Of a stretch of DNA of 64,000 nt, positions 57,671 through 64,000 are shown one piece after another. The stretch covers positions 154,831 through 218,830 of the forward strand of contig MKUP01000032.1 of the NCBI GenBank assembly GCA_001898625.1, given 5' to 3'. The notes beneath the pieces are model-generated. The model did not search any database and was not told the DNA's origin. It worked only from the letters and a program-made list of their open reading frames with translations. Position numbers and translations under genes: made by a program. This DNA comes from Burkholderiales bacterium 67-32 (GTDB lineage: Bacteria > Pseudomonadota > Gammaproteobacteria > Burkholderiales > Burkholderiaceae_B). The stretch's first letter is position 1. Each line of letters begins with the position of its first letter.

Positions 57671-59706
57671 CAGTTCACCGCAACGGTTGCAAAGGCCTTG
57701 AGGTCGACCGATGGCGGAATCTCGGCCACCGACAGCACTGCCAGCCTGGGGACGGCGCGCCGGCTGAAGCTCTTGAGCTGCCGGCGGATTTCGGGGTTGC
57801 ACAGCAAGACCGGGGTCAGGCTTTGTCTCATCATGGCTTCCGCATGGCCGATGAGCTTCACGAGAAACGCCTCGGCCGTCTTGGGGTCCAGTACATAGGA
57901 GCCGGATCCGTCGCTTGCCCGGATGTTCTGGCTGATGACCGACTCCAGCTTGGATTCGAGCGTCAGCACCGACAGCGTGTTCTGGCGGTCCAGCAAGGGT
58001 TCGCAAATCGTATGGCTGAGGCGTTGGCGAACGATCTCGGTCAGCAGCAGGGGATCCTTCTGATGGCGCCCGGCGTCGACCAGGATCTCGCCAATGAGAT
58101 CGATGTTGCGGATCGAGACGTGTTCGGCCAGCAGGTTCTGAAGAATCCGCTGCACGTCGCTGGTGGCGAGCACCGAGGGGATCAGCTCTTCCAGCAAACC
58201 GGGCTGCCGTTCCCGGACGCCCTCCAGCAGACGGACGACTTCGCTGCGCGGCAGCAGGTGGGCAAGGTGATTCTTCAACACTTCGCCCAGGTGCGTGATC
58301 ATCACCGTGGCCGGGTCCACCGTCGTGAAGCCCCGTTGCCGGGCGCGCGCCACGTCGGCGCTCGTGATCCAGATGGCCGGCAGGCCAAAGGCGGGGTCCC
58401 GCGCCTTGATTCCCTGTAGTCCGTCGCCCTGGTCCGAGGCATGGATGGCGAGCGTGCGGTCCGCATGCAGCGTGGCGTGCCCGAACCGGTTGCCGTGAAG
58501 AAGAATGACGTACTCGTTCGCGGCGGCCATCGTGCCGGACCGGAAGACGATGGGGGGCAGGGTAAGGCCGTGGTCGGCGGCCAGTTGCGTCCTGAGTGTG
58601 GCCGTGCGCTCCGTCAACTGGCTTTCAAGCGGCATCATCGCCTGGGCCAGTACGTCGCCGAAGACCAGTTCGATGGCTGGCACGGGCGGGGACGCGGCGG
58701 TTTCGGACGCGGCTTCCGATGGGGGCTCGGCCGAATCCGCGGGGGCGGTCCGGCGGGAGAACCGCAGGACGGTCCAGGTCAGGGCGGCGCCGGCGATCAG
58801 GATCAGGATGGGCCACTTGGGCATGCCGGGCAGCGACAGCAGTCCCACCAGCGCCAGCATGACGAGCAACTGGATCTTGGGAAACGACACCAACTGGCGC
58901 AAGACTTCCGAACTCAACTGGCGATCGGCCGAAGACCGGGTGACGATGATGCCGGTTGCCACGGAGATGATCAGGGCGGGGACCTGCGTGACGATGCCGT
59001 CGCCTATCGTCAACAGCGTGAAGGTCTTGAGGGCCTGGGACCAGCTCATGTTCATCTGCGCGACACCGATCAGCCATCCGCCGGCGATGTTGATGAGGAG
59101 GATGATGATGCCGGCGATGGCGTCGCCCTTGACGAACTTGCTGGCGCCGTCCATCGAACCGTAGAAGGCGGCTTCTCTTTCGAGCTCGGTGCGGCGCCGG
59201 CGCGCCTCGTCCTGGTCGATGAGGCCCATGTTGAGGTCCGCGTCGATGCTCATCTGCTGGCCGGGCATGGCGTCGAGGACGAATCGGGCGGAAACTTCGG
59301 AGACGCGCTGGGCCCCGTTGGTGACGACGACGTACTGAACCACCACCAGTATGAAGAAGACGATCAGGCCGATCAGGAAGTTGCCCTGCACGACGAAGGC
59401 GCCGATCGCGCCGATGACCTCGCCGGCATTGGCGTCGGACAGGATCAGGCGGGTCGCGGCGATGTTCAGGGACAGGCGGAACAGGGTCGCGATCAGCAAC
59501 AGCGACGGAAACGTGGAGAACTCCACCGGCCGCAAGACGTAGAACGTCAGCAGGAGGATGGTCAGCGCGAATGCCACGTTGACGATGATCAACAGGTCGA
59601 GCAGCGTGGCCGGAATGGGCGTGAAGAGGATGAGCAGGATCGCCACCACGCCGAAGACCAGGGCCAGGTCGGCGTTCTTGCCCAGGATGTCGCGCAGGGC
59701 GTTCAT
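57670..59706 (-). CDS. flhA: FlhA, export gate protein with cytoplasmic docking domain
   Basis: 678 residues from ATG 59706, overlapping flhB by four bases. Eight membrane segments lie within about residues 15-310, with the conserved FHIPEP-type loop region (QRVSEVSARFVLDAMPGQQMSIDADLNMGLI). The C-terminal domain (from ~340) carries the docking platform (LPAIWITSADVARARQRGFTTVDPATVMITHLGEVLKNHLAHLL). Full length for FlhA. Confidence 0.96.
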   Translation of the reverse strand: MNALRDILGKNADLALVFGVVAILLILFTPIPATLLDLLIIVNVAFALTILLLTFYVLRPVEFSTFPSLLLIATLFRLSLNIAATRLILSDANAGEVIGAIGAFVVQGNFLIGLIVFFILVVVQYVVVTNGAQRVSEVSARFVLDAMPGQQMSIDADLNMGLIDQDEARRRRTELEREAAFYGSMDGASKFVKGDAIAGIIILLINIAGGWLIGVAQMNMSWSQALKTFTLLTIGDGIVTQVPALIISVATGIIVTRSSADRQLSSEVLRQLVSFPKIQLLVMLALVGLLSLPGMPKWPILILIAGAALTWTVLRFSRRTAPADSAEPPSEAASETAASPPVPAIELVFGDVLAQAMMPLESQLTERTATLRTQLAADHGLTLPPIVFRSGTMAAANEYVILLHGNRFGHATLHADRTLAIHASDQGDGLQGIKARDPAFGLPAIWITSADVARARQRGFTTVDPATVMITHLGEVLKNHLAHLLPRSEVVRLLEGVRERQPGLLEELIPSVLATSDVQRILQNLLAEHVSIRNIDLIGEILVDAGRHQKDPLLLTEIVRQRLSHTICEPLLDRQNTLSVLTLESKLESVISQNIRASDGSGSYVLDPKTAEAFLVKLIGHAEAMMRQSLTPVLLCNPEIRRQLKSFSRRAVPRLAVLSVAEIPPSVDLKAFATVAVN

Positions 59707-60767
59707 GCTTGCTGTCCTTGTGCCGCCTTGGCCCGGAGCTGCAGATAGATCGAGGACACCGGCCGGTAGAGCGTGGCGGGGATTTCTCCGTCGAGCTTCG
59801 CACCGAAGAACAGCTTGCGTGCGAGAGGCTTGTCTTCGACGATGGGGACGCCATAGATGAAGGCCAGGCGGCGCAGGCGTTTCGCCAGGTCTCCCGCGCC
59901 TTTCGACACCACGCAGGGGGCCTCGGCGGTGGCCGTGTCGTACTTCAGGGCCACCGCCAGATGCGTCGGATTGGTGATCAGGACGTCGGCCCCCCGGATG
60001 TTGCGCATGCCCTGGGTCTTCTTCAGCAACTCCTGTTGAAGCTGTCGCCGGCGTTGCTTGATGCGCGGCTCGCCTTCGCGCTGCTTGATCTCGTCGCGAA
60101 GCTCGCGGCGGCTCATGCGCATTTTCCTGGCGTACTGCCGGCGAACGATCAACTGGTCCGCCAGGGCGAACAAGGCCGCGATGCCCGCGAGCCAGAACGC
60201 CAGCTTCAGGGCATGGCCGAACAGCTCGTTGAGGATCGTGGTGGTGCTGGCTCCCGCAGGGGGGACGCGCGGCAGCGAATACAGCACGAAGCCGACCGCG
60301 CTGGTGTACAGGACGAGCTTGGCGGTGTTTCTCGCGGCTTCGATCAGTACCTGGAAGGAGAACAGCCGTTGCAGGCCTTGAACGGGATTGAGCTTGTCGA
60401 AGTTCGGTTTCAGGGCTGCCGGCGCAAACACGACCCCCGCCTGCAGCAAGGCGGCGGCCAGGGCGACGCCGAATATGGTCAGGAGCAGGGGAAGCAGGGC
60501 CGAGACCATGCTCGACATGTACATGCCCGCCCAGCGGGTGGCCGATTCCGGCCCGGACAGGAAGGCGGCCTGGGAAAAGGCGCGCTGGGTGGCGATCGCG
60601 ATGTGCCGGCCCAGGCCTTCTCCTTCGAACCACATGTAGGTGGTAATCGACAGCCCCGCGGCAAACGTGCCCAGATCCTGCCCGCGCGCCACCGTGCCTT
60701 TCTTGCGAGCCTGCTGGAGTTTGTAGGGAGTGGCCTCTTCGGTCCGGTTTTGATCCTGCTCGCTCAT
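59703..60767 (-). CDS. flhB: FlhB, export specificity switch
   Basis: 354 residues. N-terminal TEEATPYKLQQARKKGTVARGQDL, four membrane segments and the self-cleaving NPTH motif at residues 266-269 (LITNPTHLAVAL), the same position as in other FlhB proteins. It switches export from rod/hook to late substrates, together with FliK. A retained NPTH motif means the switch is probably functional. Confidence 0.96.
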   Translation of the reverse strand: MSEQDQNRTEEATPYKLQQARKKGTVARGQDLGTFAAGLSITTYMWFEGEGLGRHIAIATQRAFSQAAFLSGPESATRWAGMYMSSMVSALLPLLLTIFGVALAAALLQAGVVFAPAALKPNFDKLNPVQGLQRLFSFQVLIEAARNTAKLVLYTSAVGFVLYSLPRVPPAGASTTTILNELFGHALKLAFWLAGIAALFALADQLIVRRQYARKMRMSRRELRDEIKQREGEPRIKQRRRQLQQELLKKTQGMRNIRGADVLITNPTHLAVALKYDTATAEAPCVVSKGAGDLAKRLRRLAFIYGVPIVEDKPLARKLFFGAKLDGEIPATLYRPVSSIYLQLRAKAAQGQQA

Positions 60768-61519
60768 GGCGACAACCAGAAAGCGGGAAACTCGAGCGCG
60801 GCGCGCAGGACCTTCAGCATGGCCGGGGCCATCAGCCCCACGGTCGCGGCCAGGCCGAGCAGGACGATGAGCGTCTTGACCTGGAAGCCCAGGACCAGCA
60901 TGTTCATCTGCGGCATGGTTCTGGACAGAAAGCCGATGGCGATATCGACGAGGAACAGCGCCGACATGACGACGACCCCCAAGGCCAGGCCCATGGAGAA
61001 GACCGTGCTGAAATAGGAAATCAGCGCGTCCGGTTCGGGGGCGGTGAATGGGGCCCCGGGGGGGAGCACCTCGACCAGGCTGGCCAGCAGCCGCAGCAAG
61101 TCATGATGCCCGTTGGAGGCAAAGAAAACCATGCCAGCGCCCAACGCGAAGATCGATCCCAGCAGCGGGCTTTGTGTGCGGGTGGCGGGGTCGATGACCA
61201 TCGCCAGGCCAAACCCCGCCTGGACATCCACGACCCGGCCGACAAAATAGAAAGAGGAAAACGCGGCCTGCAATGAGAATGCAACGACCATGCCGATGAA
61301 CAGTTCCGCCCCGGCCATGGCGACCAGGCGGGGCAGGGTCGGAATGGCGCCGAGGCCGGATGGAGCCAGGCTGGCGGCAAACCCTATCGATGCCAGGACA
61401 CGGATCCGGGCGGGAATCCGGAGCAGGGTGAATGGCGGGGCGAATGCCAGAACCGGTCCGATCCGCACCGTCAGCAGCAGGACGGCGGCCAACCAGGCTG
61501 CGGACGATTCGATGGCCAA
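60764..61519 (-). CDS. fliR: FliR, export gate protein
   Basis: 251 residues from TTG 61519, five bases after the fliQ stop. No ATG fits the N-terminus and the ribosome site is weak. Six membrane segments, with LTVRIGPVLAFAPPFTLLRIPARIRV near the start and LVDIAIGFLSRTMPQMNMLVLGFQVKTLI near residue 195, are typical of FliR. Confidence 0.93.
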   Translation of the reverse strand: MAIESSAAWLAAVLLLTVRIGPVLAFAPPFTLLRIPARIRVLASIGFAASLAPSGLGAIPTLPRLVAMAGAELFIGMVVAFSLQAAFSSFYFVGRVVDVQAGFGLAMVIDPATRTQSPLLGSIFALGAGMVFFASNGHHDLLRLLASLVEVLPPGAPFTAPEPDALISYFSTVFSMGLALGVVVMSALFLVDIAIGFLSRTMPQMNMLVLGFQVKTLIVLLGLAATVGLMAPAMLKVLRAALEFPAFWLSP

Positions 61520-61524
61520 GGTGG

Positions 61525-61791
61525 TTATCCGAGATTGGGTATCTCTTTGAACATGGACGCCGCGAAATAACCAAGGCGGTTCAGCATCCATGGTCCGGCG
61601 ATGACCAGCGTCAGGCCCGCTGCGATGAGCTTGGGCACATAGCTCAGGCTCATTTCCTGTAGTTGGGTGATGACCTGGAGCAGGCTGATGACGACGCCGA
61701 CCCCTAGCGTGACAAACAGTACCGGCGATGCGATGAGAAAGCTGTTCCACAACAGCTGCGTCAACATCTGGAGAGCGGAATCTGGCCCCAC
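61525..61791 (-). CDS. fliQ: FliQ, export gate protein
   Basis: 88 residues from GTG 61791. Two membrane segments flank the conserved LLQVITQLQEMSLSYVPKLIAA loop. Typical FliQ length. It follows a 101-base AT-rich gap after the TPR gene, the longest gap inside the block, so an internal promoter is possible there. Confidence 0.94.
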   Translation of the reverse strand: MGPDSALQMLTQLLWNSFLIASPVLFVTLGVGVVISLLQVITQLQEMSLSYVPKLIAAGLTLVIAGPWMLNRLGYFAASMFKEIPNLG

Positions 61792-61892
61792 GTTGCTACC
61801 TGCTTGAAATTATTGAACTGATGTCACCCCGAAGATATTGTGAGCAGGTTTTTGGAAAAAGTAAAATTTCAATTCTTCCTATGCAAAGTATT
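61792..61892 (-). promoter_or_regulatory. AT-rich gap before fliQ, possible internal promoter
   Basis: This is the longest non-coding stretch in the 28-gene block and is notably AT-rich. It could hold the promoter of the core export and basal-body genes, separate from the TPR gene. I cannot assign -35/-10 boxes with confidence and see no sigma-54 or sigma-28 type elements. Confidence 0.3.
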
Positions 61893-63020
61893 TCATTGGG
61901 GCGGGTTGCGATGACGCCGGGCGAGCAGTTTCGCGATACTGCGACCCCGGAGACTGACCTCCTGGTTCAGCGCGTTTTGCAGCAACTCCCTGGCTGAGTC
62001 GGTATTTCCTTCGCTCTCGCTCAGCAAGCTGGCGGCCAAGGCCCCGGACAGGCAGTGCTTGTCCAGGCGCAGCGCGATTTCAGTGTGGCGGCGGGCGGCG
62101 TCGCCTTGTCCTTGGTGGAAGCGGACAACGGCGAGGCTGCCATGCGCTTCGGCAAAGGCGGGGCTCAGTTCGACGGCGGTTTCCAGATCCGCCGACGCTT
62201 CGGCAAGATTCCCTGCCAGGAAGCAGGCCCATCCGGCCGCGACCCAGCTCCCCGCATGGGTCCGTAGAAGCTGGGCGCCTTGGGTCAGGTTTACTTGCGC
62301 GTGGTGCAGGTCTTCTGATTGCAGATAGGCCAGGCCCTTTCCCACCCAGGCTCGGCCATTCTCAGGCGCGGCATCGATCGCGGCCTCGAAACTTTCAAGC
62401 GCGTTCGTGACATGGTTTGCGTCCAAGGCAAGATAGCCGTTGACCGTGCGGCTTTCGGCAAGCTCGGGTGCATGCTTGGCATACCGATCGGCCAGGTCGA
62501 ACCGTTCGGCGTCCAGCGCGATGGAGGCTGCCATTCCGTATAGCTGCGGATCGACCGCCCCGTTTTTCATCAACGACGCCGCAAGGGCAAGCGCTTCGTC
62601 CAGTTTGGACTCGTGATGCAGAACCCGTAGCTTCAAGGGGCCAGCGGCGGGGAGGTCGGCAAGTGTCTTGTCATCCAGCAACGATGCCGCTTGCGCGTAG
62701 TCGGTCTGCAGGGCGCAGGCATAAGCCAGGTTGAACTTGAGCGTGGTGTCCTGGGGATGCGCCGCCAGCAGCGCCGAGAATTGCCGGGCGGCCTTGTCCA
62801 CCTCCCCCTGGTGCATCCAGGCCAGTGCCTGGACGTGGCGCAGGGAGTCGGTCGATGTGCGGCCTTCGAGCAGGGCGGCGCAGGTGTCATAGCGGCCCGC
62901 GGCGATGGCGGCGTGTGCCGCTTCCTCCCGGAGGCTCGGGTTTTCCGGGTCTTGCGCCAGAAAATTGAGCAGCCGCTCCAGACGCCCGGACGCCTGGCGT
63001 TCGCTGTTGAGATCCTGCAT
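61893..63020 (-). CDS. Large TPR-repeat protein heading the flagellar-type operon
   Basis: 375 residues from ATG 63020, with AGGAG upstream. About nine tetratricopeptide-like repeats fill the protein (examples: LNFLAQDPENPSLREEAAHAA, ALESFEAAIDAAPENGRAWVGKGLAYL, ASADLETAVELSPAFAEAHGSLAVV). No signal peptide or catalytic domain is visible, so it is a cytoplasmic scaffold or chaperone. It is divergent from the Rhs-like gene and first of the block. A chaperone for that very large substrate is an attractive hypothesis. Confidence 0.85.
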   Translation of the reverse strand: MQDLNSERQASGRLERLLNFLAQDPENPSLREEAAHAAIAAGRYDTCAALLEGRTSTDSLRHVQALAWMHQGEVDKAARQFSALLAAHPQDTTLKFNLAYACALQTDYAQAASLLDDKTLADLPAAGPLKLRVLHHESKLDEALALAASLMKNGAVDPQLYGMAASIALDAERFDLADRYAKHAPELAESRTVNGYLALDANHVTNALESFEAAIDAAPENGRAWVGKGLAYLQSEDLHHAQVNLTQGAQLLRTHAGSWVAAGWACFLAGNLAEASADLETAVELSPAFAEAHGSLAVVRFHQGQGDAARRHTEIALRLDKHCLSGALAASLLSESEGNTDSARELLQNALNQEVSLRGRSIAKLLARRHRNPPQ

Positions 63021-63122
63021 CAAATCCGTCTCCTGGTGGTGGCCGCCGTGGGTGTCGAGCCTGCGGAGTATATCCACGACGTGGCGCCGCGCGTCGATGT
63101 TCTGCCCGCTTTAAATTCTTCC

Positions 63123-63149
63123 TAAACTTTTTTCGTAATCGCTGGATAA
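63123..63149 (+). promoter_or_regulatory. Sigma-28 (FliA)-type promoter for the Rhs-like gene
   Basis: TAAACTTT at 63123-63130 matches the sigma-28 -35 consensus TAAAGTTT at seven of eight positions. After an exact 11-base spacer comes CTGGATAA at 63142-63149, matching GCCGATAA at the last five positions. It points toward the gene at 63210, leaving a leader of about 50 bases. The FliA-like factor encoded at 43304-44074 is the obvious partner. Confidence 0.6.
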
Positions 63150-63209
63150 CTTGATTGAGACCGTTCCCCGGGGTTCGTTGTGGAGCGGCAACACAGTCGA
63201 GGAAAAGCG

Positions 63210-64000
63210 ATGGTAGCGATCGTCACGGGTAGCGGGTTGGGCGTCCAGGCAGGGTCGGGGCTGGTGCTGGGTGGGCTGGGGCAGCTCGGCCAGGCGCAGC
63301 TCGGTCGAGGGCGGGACCAGGCCTATGTGAACGCGGCCAACGGCAACCTCGTGATCGGGGCGCAGGACCAGTGGCTGGTGGGCCAGGGGCCGGATGCGGC
63401 GGTGTACCGCGCCTATAACAGCCAGGGCACGGGGGCGGGCACCAATTGGCAGACCGGCGATACCCGGCGCATTACCGGCCTGACCGGCACGGTCAACACG
63501 GCGGGCAGCACCGTCAAACGCGTGGACTGGGACGGAACGGAAACCCTCTACCGCTACGTCGTCGCCCGTCAGCGCTATGAAACCAGTGATGGGGCCGGTG
63601 CGTACGATGTACTCGTGTTCACCGCTGCGGACCAGCGTTGGACCTGGACGCAGGGCACCGGCCGCCAGAGCGAGGTTTATGACAATGCGCAGGCCGGCCG
63701 GATTATTTCCGGCCAGGATGCCGACGGGAACGTCCGCAGCTATGTCTATAACACCAAAGGGCTGTTGGCGGAGGTGCGCACGCAGGGCGGCGAGAAGACG
63801 CTGCTGGTCTACGATGCGAGCGATCGGCTGATCCAGCTGAAAACCGTGGCCAAGGGCGCCGACAACGTGACCGATGTCACGACCCTGCAGGTTACCTACA
63901 GCTATGGCAGCACGACGGACAAGCGGATCAGCAAGGTGAGTGTATCCGTCGGGCCGAGTACGAAGGTCTACGACACGACTTATACCTACGTCGGCACGAG
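63210..64000 (+). CDS. Large Rhs/YD-repeat-type protein, N-terminal part (runs off right edge)
   Basis: The reading frame is open from ATG 63210 (GAGGAAA seven bases upstream) to the window end, 263 codons. There is no classical signal peptide; the N-terminus is a Gly/Leu-rich segment (GLGVQAGSGLVLGGLGQLGQ, residues 9-28). It is followed by YVNAANGNLVIGAQDQWLVG and then YD-type repeats (YDNAQAGRIISGQDADGNV, SYVYNTKGLLAEVRTQGG, LVYDASDRLIQLKT). This is the usual start of very large Rhs/YD-repeat surface or toxin proteins. The C-terminal toxin or adhesin part is outside the window. It is divergent from the flagellar-type block. Confidence 0.85.
   Translation, partial: MVAIVTGSGLGVQAGSGLVLGGLGQLGQAQLGRGRDQAYVNAANGNLVIGAQDQWLVGQGPDAAVYRAYNSQGTGAGTNWQTGDTRRITGLTGTVNTAGSTVKRVDWDGTETLYRYVVARQRYETSDGAGAYDVLVFTAADQRWTWTQGTGRQSEVYDNAQAGRIISGQDADGNVRSYVYNTKGLLAEVRTQGGEKTLLVYDASDRLIQLKTVAKGADNVTDVTTLQVTYSYGSTTDKRISKVSVSVGPSTKVYDTTYTYVGT

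Noticed and set aside
63020..63122. A second sigma-28 promoter directed at the TPR gene
   Set aside because: A TTTAAAGC sequence occurs on the minus strand, but no GATAA-type -10 lies at the right distance.
1..64000. tRNA, rRNA, CRISPR arrays, insertion sequences or phage genes
   Set aside because: None was seen. No transposase or integrase motif, no regularly spaced repeat and no tRNA cloverleaf was recognised by reading. A covariance-model scan would be needed to exclude small RNAs.

Overview
The window is high-GC and reads like a beta-proteobacterium of the Alcaligenaceae, most likely Bordetella or a close relative such as Achromobacter. The reasons are five Bug-type (Bordetella uptake gene) periplasmic receptors, many LysR/IclR/TetR regulators paired with small catabolic operons, a Porin_4-type porin and a GntP permease. 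No rRNA, tRNA, CRISPR array or insertion sequence was recognised. This placement is inference from gene content, not a database match.

Bases 1-42286 are an accessory metabolic region. It holds (a) an IclR-controlled FAD-oxidoreductase/Bug cluster (1-3687); (b) an acyltransferase-SGNH protein, a small exported protein and a subtilisin-like lipoprotein (3725-8291); (c) a protein of unknown role with a possible PD-(D/E)XK nuclease core (8431-9798); (d) a TetR-controlled Bug / RraA-like / LeuCD-like hydro-lyase cluster (9930-14427) followed by a PAS-winged-helix regulator; (e) a Bug/amidohydrolase pair opposite a LysR gene, a second LysR gene and an AhpD-like gene; (f) a TetR gene and a Rieske oxygenase operon with a candidate operator, then a porin, an isochorismatase-like hydrolase, a GntP permease and a TonB receptor with a Fur-box-like site; (g) an IclR regulon (CoA-transferase, alpha/beta hydrolase, Bug, luciferase-like monooxygenase, flavin reductase) with two nearly identical operators; (h) a LysR-linked catabolic operon (Bug, TauD/TfdA dioxygenase, quinone oxidoreductase, enolase-superfamily enzyme, four-domain rhodanese); and (i) ada.

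Bases 42368-63020 are one long minus-strand block of 28 tightly packed, mostly overlapping genes that encode a flagellum-type type III export and hook-basal-body apparatus. In transcription order they are: a TPR protein, fliQ, fliR, flhB, flhA, flgF, flgG, flgA, flgH, flgI, flgB, flgC, fliE, fliF, a small ORF in the fliG position, fliH, fliI, fliJ, fliK, flgD, flgE, a short FliM/SctQ-like gene, fliN, fliO, fliP, a sigma-28-like gene, a small TPR protein and a 115-residue protein. Within the window there is no canonical fliG, no motAB, no flgJ/K/L and no fliC/D/S. FliF has almost no cytoplasmic tail after its second membrane segment, and the FliM-like protein is short.

Divergent from this block, at 63210, a large Rhs/YD-repeat-type gene starts and runs off the right edge. 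A sequence resembling a sigma-28 (FliA) promoter, with a near-consensus -35 and an exact 11-base spacer, lies in front of it. The most interesting reading is a rotor-less, flagellum-derived secretion apparatus with its own sigma factor, whose late substrate may be this Rhs-like protein instead of flagellin. That functional link is inference; the gene inventory and the promoter-like sequence are seen directly.
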